Shown here: positions 59,940-64,000 of the stretch, one piece after another
How the letters are laid out: the number at the start of each line of letters is the position of its first letter
How positions within the stretch are numbered: position 1 is the first letter of the stretch
Origin: Mediterraneibacter faecis JCM 15917
GTDB taxonomy: Bacteria; Bacillota; Clostridia; Lachnospirales; Lachnospiraceae
Length of the DNA stretch: 64,000 nucleotides
Assembly: GCA_001312505.1 (NCBI GenBank)
Contig: BBDW01000001.1
Location: 434,001-498,000, forward strand
Direction: 5' to 3'
Notes under the pieces: generated by a model
Told to the model about the DNA's origin: nothing
Databases searched by the model: none
Seen by the model: only the letters and a program-made list of their open reading frames with translations
Program-made: the position numbers and the translations under genes

Positions 59940-60020
59940 GTGTCCGGGGGGGGATTGGGGGGGTTCTCCCCAAAGTGCGTTTGGATATCCAAACGCTATG
60001 CTTGCAAAACGAGTACCGCC
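59940..60020. other. Candidate origin of transfer (oriT) region
   Basis: It lies just upstream of the DUF3789-mobC-relaxase genes, the usual oriT position. The 20-bp perfect palindrome GCGTTTGGATATCCAAACGC (about 59979-59998) is preceded by CCCCAAAGT and followed by TATGCTTGC, so a nick site could sit on either side. Two long G runs (59946-59953, 59957-59963) border it. No published nic consensus is matched exactly; the call rests on position and symmetry. Confidence 0.4.
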
Positions 60021-60054
60021 AGTTTCTGTAGCACCGGATTGACTCGATTCTGAT

Positions 60055-60377
60055 TTATTTTGATTCTTTTATCTGTACCAGTCCATCAAGTGTCGTACAA
60101 ATGATATGGAGTCTGTCTGCCATACTGATTTCGGTATTCATTGTTCCTGTCACTTCTTTCCCACATACGACTACCATCCGGCATCTCCGTAAAAGGATAT
60201 GGGACATTCTTCATATCCCTGCATATCTTCTGCATCAGACTCTTCCAAGAATGGTGAGAATACAAATCTCGGACAGATTGGTACATACCCAAGTTCATAG
60301 ATTTTTCTGCAATATTTCTGCACTTTTACCCGGCTTTCTTCTGCTGAACAGCACACATAAGCCAGCGCCTGTTCCAT
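60055..60377 (-). CDS. DUF7768/DUF4406-like nucleoside-handling protein (one frameshift)
   Basis: ATG 60375-60377 has AAGGAG 8 nt upstream. ALAYVCCSAEESRVKVQKYC, RKIYELGYVPICPRFVF, then after adding one A in GAATG: YEEMSHILLRRCRMVVVCGK, VTGTMNTEISMADRLHI. This order (yvs-pYs, ak-Yc--a-e-GyvPi-PH-f, GMe-l--Cdelwv-G-r-S-GM--Ei--A) is the DUF7768/DUF4406 family, with a nucleoside deoxyribosyltransferase-like fold common in phages and ICEs. About 108 aa. Confidence 0.6.
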
Positions 60378-60436
60378 ACGCTCCATCTCCTTCCTGCATC
60401 CAGTTGGATGCCACTCATTTTCTCTATAAAAAACAA

Positions 60437-60454
60437 GATGTCCAATTGGACATC
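60437..60454. repeat. Perfect 18-bp palindrome after the methyltransferase gene
   Basis: GATGTCCAATTGGACATC is symmetric over its whole length. It lies just beyond the methyltransferase stop (60459-60461) and before the next gene. It could be a protein-binding site; as a stem it lacks a loop and a T tract. Confidence 0.5.
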
Positions 60455-60458
60455 CCGG

Positions 60459-61243
60459 CTACTTTTCATCCTCTTTCTGCTCTGCTTCTAATGCAATTTT
60501 CACTCTGTCACTTCCCAGTTTGTAGTAGGCATCTGTTACCTCAATTCCCACTGCACGATAACCTGTCATAACCGCTGCAAGGACAGTTGTTCCTGCTCCG
60601 ACAAACGGGTCCAGGATCAGCCTCTCGGTTCACAAATCTGGATAACATCTTTCATAAGCTGCAACGGTTTCTCTGTCACATGAATCCGGTTCTGCGGATT
60701 GCCATATCGGAAGACGCCCGGCAGACAAGATACCGGACGGTTGATCGGCATCGGTCCGTTACTGCCCCACACAATATATTCAGCCTGCTGGCGGAAACGG
60801 CCTTTCTGTGGACGGGAGTTTCCCTTATCCCACACCGCTGTTCCTCGCCAGATCCATCCTGCCCACTGCAATGCATCGGTAATCGATGGATACTGACGCC
60901 AGTCAATGAACAGACAGATCGGAGCACCTTTCTTGCAGGCTTTCCGCACATCATAGAGCCATTCAGCCATCCAGTGCGTCCAAGATCTCTGGTCTTTGTT
61001 ATCCCCATCGAAATCCGGAAGTGCATTGGCAGCACTCATACTGCTGTATTTCTGATTTGTAGTACGATTTCTTTCATTCTGTTTTGTTCCACCGGATGCA
61101 TACGGCGGATCGGTAATAACTGCATCAAAGATTCCCGGCTGGAATGCTTTGACCAGTTTTAATGTATCTCCATGTAATATTTTCCAGTTTTCCCCTTCAG
61201 TATATTCCTCCGGGTATGTTCCCTCTTTCATAAGTTCTTCCAA
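60459..61243 (-). CDS. DNA adenine/cytosine-N4 methyltransferase of the element (one frameshift)
   Basis: About 261 residues. The catalytic motif is AVITDPPYASGGTKQNERN (DPPY, near the N-terminus); GRFRQQAEYIVWGSNGP and IHVTEKPLQLMKDVIQIC precede the SAM-binding motif. At 60618 adding one G rejoins CEPRG to LILDPFVGAGTTVLAAVM, with the motif I GxGxT. DPPY before motif I is the beta-class permutation. No restriction partner is adjacent, so it likely protects or marks the element's DNA. Confidence 0.82.
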
Positions 61244-61280
61244 ACTCAGCCATTTGTCATAGGCATCATCCTTTCTTTTC

Positions 61281-62036
61281 TCAGCGTTCCGGCTGATTTT
61301 TCTTCTTTGTCTTTTTATTTTCTTTGGGCGGCGGACTCAACTCAGTTTCTACATATTCGCTGATAATCAAAAGTGCTTTGTAATAGTCCCCCCCACTTTC
61401 CAATACCCTTTTACGCATTTCTTTTGCTTCTGCTGTCTGTTTATTCTTTTTCAAAAGAGTTGAGGCATCGCCCATAATGGAAAAAATATTCCCATCATGT
61501 CCAAGGAGCTGTAACTTGGGACGTTGTTTCTCAGGCTTTGTCGGAATCTGCTCTGTTTTCTTTTCATACATTTTCGGCTGTTCCATATTAGGATGCCAAA
61601 AATGCACATTCATCGTTCCACCATCTACCTTGATATCCCTCTGTTCAAATCCTTCACCCCCCCACCCGTCACTGTACTGCCCTGTAATGTATTCGGTGAA
61701 TTCCTGTAGTTCTTCCTGACTTAAAAATTCATTTAATTCCAGTTTGGTACAGCCGTACAGGATTCCGTCTTTGTTTTCTATCGTAACAACTGCACTTTGT
61801 ATCTTTTCCTGAATGGACTCACTTCCGTCAAAATACTGCATGAGATCATCTTCCCCCCCATAGCGTTCCAGTTCTTCTCGGATGACTTCTTCATAATCGG
61901 CAAGTTCTGTTCCATCTAATGGCATTCCATATTCATCACTCTCCGACCACTCTTCTTCCCATTCGGATTCTTCTGAATAAAGATTTCCAGTCAGCTCCGT
62001 CAACAGATGTACGTGCATCGTTCCTTTTTCTTCCAT
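61281..62036 (-). CDS. Conserved ICE protein of unknown function
   Basis: 251 residues. EEEWSESDEYGMPLDGTELA and YEEVIREELERYGGEDDLMQ, then an inner repeat-like block (YITGQYSDGWGGEGFEQRDI), and the C-terminal LLGHDGNIFSIMGDASTLLK then AKEMRKRVLESGGDYYKALL. The last block recurs in many Firmicutes ICE proteins near DUF3991 genes; its role is unknown. C7 runs at 61388, 61657 and 61853 each add one G (SGGDYY, WGGEG, YGGED). Confidence 0.65.
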   Translation of the reverse strand: MEEKGTMHVHLLTELTGNLYSEESEWEEEWSESDEYGMPLDGTELADYEEVIREELERYGGEDDLMQYFDGSESIQEKIQSAVVTIENKDGILYGCTKLELNEFLSQEELQEFTEYITGQYSDGWGGEGFEQRDIKVDGGTMNVHFWHPNMEQPKMYEKKTEQIPTKPEKQRPKLQLLGHDGNIFSIMGDASTLLKKNKQTAEAKEMRKRVLESGGDYYKALLIISEYVETELSPPPKENKKTKKKNQPER

Positions 62037-62042
62037 TCTCTA

Positions 62043-63020
62043 TCACCTTCTTTCTAATGGTCTGTCCCTGCATTTATTTGTCTGCTTTTTTTCTTTCGCA
62101 AGGTCTGCATAATCTGCCCCCTTCTTTTTCCGGCAGATTGCAAATAATCTGATACGTTCCCTCGTAATGTTTTTTCATCTGTTCTTTCGCCCATCTCCCG
62201 GCAAAGTCATTATCGGTGCAGATTTCAATTTCTTTGATTTCCGGATGGTTCTTCAGAAACTCTTCCAGTGCATCCGGCAGCTTTTTAAAACGTTCACTCT
62301 GTATCTGTGTGTTTTCTTTCGGAGCAGCGATTCCTCCAAGGGAAAGACGATATTTATCCCTCTTTCCTTCTTCCAGTGTCATGTGGGCCAGTGCATCAAT
62401 ACACGCTTCATATACGACAACTCGTTTTGTTTCTCTTTCAGGTGGAATACAAAAGCTGTACTTTTTTTCACTCCCGGTCTGCTCCATCTTGAATCCTTTC
62501 CCGTTTTTTTCATAGATTCCTCGCAGGAATGCATATCTTGCTTTTCCGGATTCATCTTTTCCAACAAAAACAGCGTTATGGTACGGGACACTTTCATAAA
62601 GGATTTCATGCGAAATGCAATACGTGATCACTTCATCGCTGATTCCTCTGTGGTTTAAATAAGCCTGATTCGTCTGCAATTACAATATCTCTCCGGCAGC
62701 TTAAAGGGTGGTTTTTCCTTTTTCGCAGACTGTGTCGGAATAAAAGACGGACTCTCTTCGCACAACAGTTTTACGGCATCTGTAAATTTCATTCCATCTA
62801 CTTCAATCAGGAACCGCAGTGCGGACACGCCACCGATATCTCTGGATTTCCAATGCCATTTGCTGGACAGTTCATTGATTTTAAAACTGTCATGGTCCGT
62901 CAACTGCCATTCATTTCTGGTTCTTGTCTTTTGCAACCGCTGTGCCTGATGCGTCCGCAAATACTCATACGCAGTCATATTTTTTGCTGCCTGAATCTCT
63001 TCTTCCGTTACCCAGGGCAT
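62043..63020 (-). CDS. DUF3991/Toprim-type protein (primase-like, two frameshifts)
   Basis: About 325 residues. The N-terminal PWVTEEEIQAAKNMTAYEYL, WQLTDHDSFKINELSSKWHW and KSRDIGGVSALRFLIEVDGM make up the DUF3991 domain, with a zinc-ribbon-like fold. Near 62665 adding one T joins ERYCN to LQTNQAYLNHRGISDEVI. The Toprim-like part has RVVVYEACIDALAHMTL and EIKEIEICTDNDFAGRWAKE (D-N-D). One base fewer at the C5 run 62117-62121 gives EKEGADYADLAKEKKQTNK to the true end. Probably primes or processes ICE DNA after transfer. Confidence 0.78.
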
Positions 63021-64000
63021 TACAGAATTGCATCCTGAAGATCCAGTACCTTATCCGTCCGCTCCCAAGGAAACTCCTTTCTTCCAAAATGACCAAAAAC
63101 TGCCGTCTGCCGGAAAATCGGACGGTTCAGTCGAAGGGATTCCATGATCTGAACAGGTGTCACTCCAAACACCAGTGGGATTGCTGCCGCCAGACAATCA
63201 TCCGCACACACTTTCCCTGTATCAAAGGTATCCACCTCAATCATAACCGGCTCTGCTACTCCGATTGCATAAGCCAGAGACACCTGACACTTGCTTGCAA
63301 ACTCAGCAGCTACTATATTTTTTGCGATATACCTTGCCATATAAGCTGCCGAACGGTCTACTTTCGAACAGTCCTTTCCTGAAAATGCACCGCCGCCATG
63401 CGGAACCATACTTCCATAAGTATCCACCATCAGCTTTCTTCCGGTCAGTCCGGTATCTGCATCAAACCCTCCACACACAAATTTTCCTGACGGATTGATC
63501 AGAATCTTCGTATCCTCATCCGGCGGCAGTAATCTGAGTGCTGAGCGAAGCACTTTCTCTCTGATTTCGGCATCTAACTTCTTCAGGCTCTTTTCTGCAC
63601 CATGCTGGCAGGAAACAACAACACTTTCCAGTCTCACTGGCTTTCCATCTTCATATTCTACGGTTACCTGTGCTTTTCCATCCGAAAAGATATCTTTGAT
63701 ATATCCGCTTCTTCTGCAAGCCGAAAGTTCACGTGTGATCCGGTGTGCCAGAACAGTCGGCATTGGCATAAGCTGCGGAGTATCATCACACGCATATCCG
63801 ACCATAACACCCTGATCTCCAGCTCCCCCCCTGCTTCTATCTCTTAATTTTGCGCCGATATTATCCCGAAATTCTTTCGACACACTCACTGCTTTCGCAA
63901 TATCTGGACTCTGCTGGTGTACAAACGTATCCATTTCTATCCCATCTGTACAATATCCACACTCTTCTAAAACTTTTCGGATCACATCAAACACTGGTGG
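63020..64000 (-). CDS. metK: S-adenosylmethionine synthetase (partial, runs off the right edge)
   Basis: This enzyme makes SAM from methionine and ATP. The N-terminal 65-70 residues lie beyond the window. Visible motifs: SRGGAGDQGVMVGYACDD (GAGDQG; the extra G is from the C7 run 63825-63831), MPMPTVLAHRITRELSACRR, FVCGGFDADTGLTGRKLMVD, YGSMVPHGGGAFSGKDCSKV (the GGGAFSGKD loop), DRSAAYMARYIAKNIVAAEF. All key residues are intact. It overlaps the Toprim gene and lies in the transfer operon, so it belongs to the element rather than the chromosome. Confidence 0.9.
   Translation of the reverse strand, partial: PPVFDVIRKVLEECGYCTDGIEMDTFVHQQSPDIAKAVSVSKEFRDNIGAKLRDRSRGGAGDQGVMVGYACDDTPQLMPMPTVLAHRITRELSACRRSGYIKDIFSDGKAQVTVEYEDGKPVRLESVVVSCQHGAEKSLKKLDAEIREKVLRSALRLLPPDEDTKILINPSGKFVCGGFDADTGLTGRKLMVDTYGSMVPHGGGAFSGKDCSKVDRSAAYMARYIAKNIVAAEFASKCQVSLAYAIGVAEPVMIEVDTFDTGKVCADDCLAAAIPLVFGVTPVQIMESLRLNRPIFRQTAVFGHFGRKEFPWERTDKVLDLQDAIL

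Noticed and set aside
324..63831. G-quadruplex control elements made of the long G runs
   Set aside because: Single isolated runs of seven do not form quadruplexes, and their positions track coding GGGG rather than promoters. Only 59946-59963 has two runs close together.
1..64000. tRNA or rRNA genes as an ICE attachment site
   Set aside because: I read both strands for clover-leaf arms and the GTTCRA-type T loop and found none that held up.

Overview
The window looks like a chromosomal segment of a gut Lachnospiraceae (Firmicutes; Blautia/Dorea/Ruminococcus gnavus-like). This rests on the moderately low G+C, GGAGG ribosome sites, T-rich intergenic regions, and the gene content: Tn916/Tn1549-type transfer genes, Maff2, DUF4313/4314/3789 proteins and a Tn554-type recombinase set. 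Almost everything is on the minus strand. The exceptions are an IS1182 fragment at the left edge and an IS110-family element at 38833-40436.

Layout, left to right. 1-3639: IS1182 remnant and a fumarate reductase/succinate dehydrogenase operon (frdC-frdA-frdB, minus). 3656-6281: cadmium/zinc efflux ATPase (cadA) with its ArsR/CadC repressor, a clear promoter and two operator-like inverted repeats. 6340-7329: a degraded PBECR4-type gene and non-coding sequence. 7330-16760: a complete type I restriction-modification operon (small HTH gene, hsdM, hsdS, a DUF3800 gene, hsdR) followed by a PD-(D/E)xK nuclease-like gene and a small beta-rich protein. 17040-20740: integrase/excisionase remnants, two broken flavodoxin genes flanking an alpha/beta hydrolase and a carboxymuconolactone decarboxylase-cupin gene, then an HExxH protein. 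20881-25619: three tandem tyrosine recombinases plus a TnpC-like protein. 25775-28727: DinG-type helicase, a 540-nt gene-free stretch with RNA-like repeats, and a small sigma-like factor. 29054-41610: lipoprotein, immunity protein, and a giant secreted RHS/YD-repeat toxin gene with an EC869-like nuclease C-terminus, split by the IS110 element. 41802-47109: AgrC/AgrA-like two-component system, YcxB-like protein and a DUF1906/peptidoglycan-binding protein. 47280-64000: the conjugation module (CwlT-like hydrolase, VirB4, PrgI-like, TrbL-like, Maff2, VirD4, ArdC-like, PcfB, MOBP relaxase, MobC, candidate oriT, methyltransferase, Toprim/DUF3991, metK).

How it fits together. From about 20.9 kb to beyond the right edge the genes read as one integrative conjugative element: a recombinase module at the left, helicase and sigma genes, a toxin/immunity and signalling cargo, then type IV secretion and relaxase genes. 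A metK gene beside a DNA methyltransferase suggests the element brings both SAM synthesis and methylation.

Caution on sequence quality. About 75 runs of five to eight consecutive C or G, most often seven, occur across the whole window. In many conserved motifs the run adds exactly one codon (for example LLGGHK for LLGHK, YVGGVA for YVGVA, TPPHMLRH for TPHMLRH). In others it adds one or two bases and breaks the frame (frdA, cadA, rhs, virB4, virD4, trbL, hsdS). About fifteen one-base changes, nearly all losses in short homopolymers, break further genes. These are probably assembly or base-calling errors, although tract hypermutation cannot be excluded from sequence alone. I therefore annotate such genes over their whole reconstructed length and state where the frame is lost.
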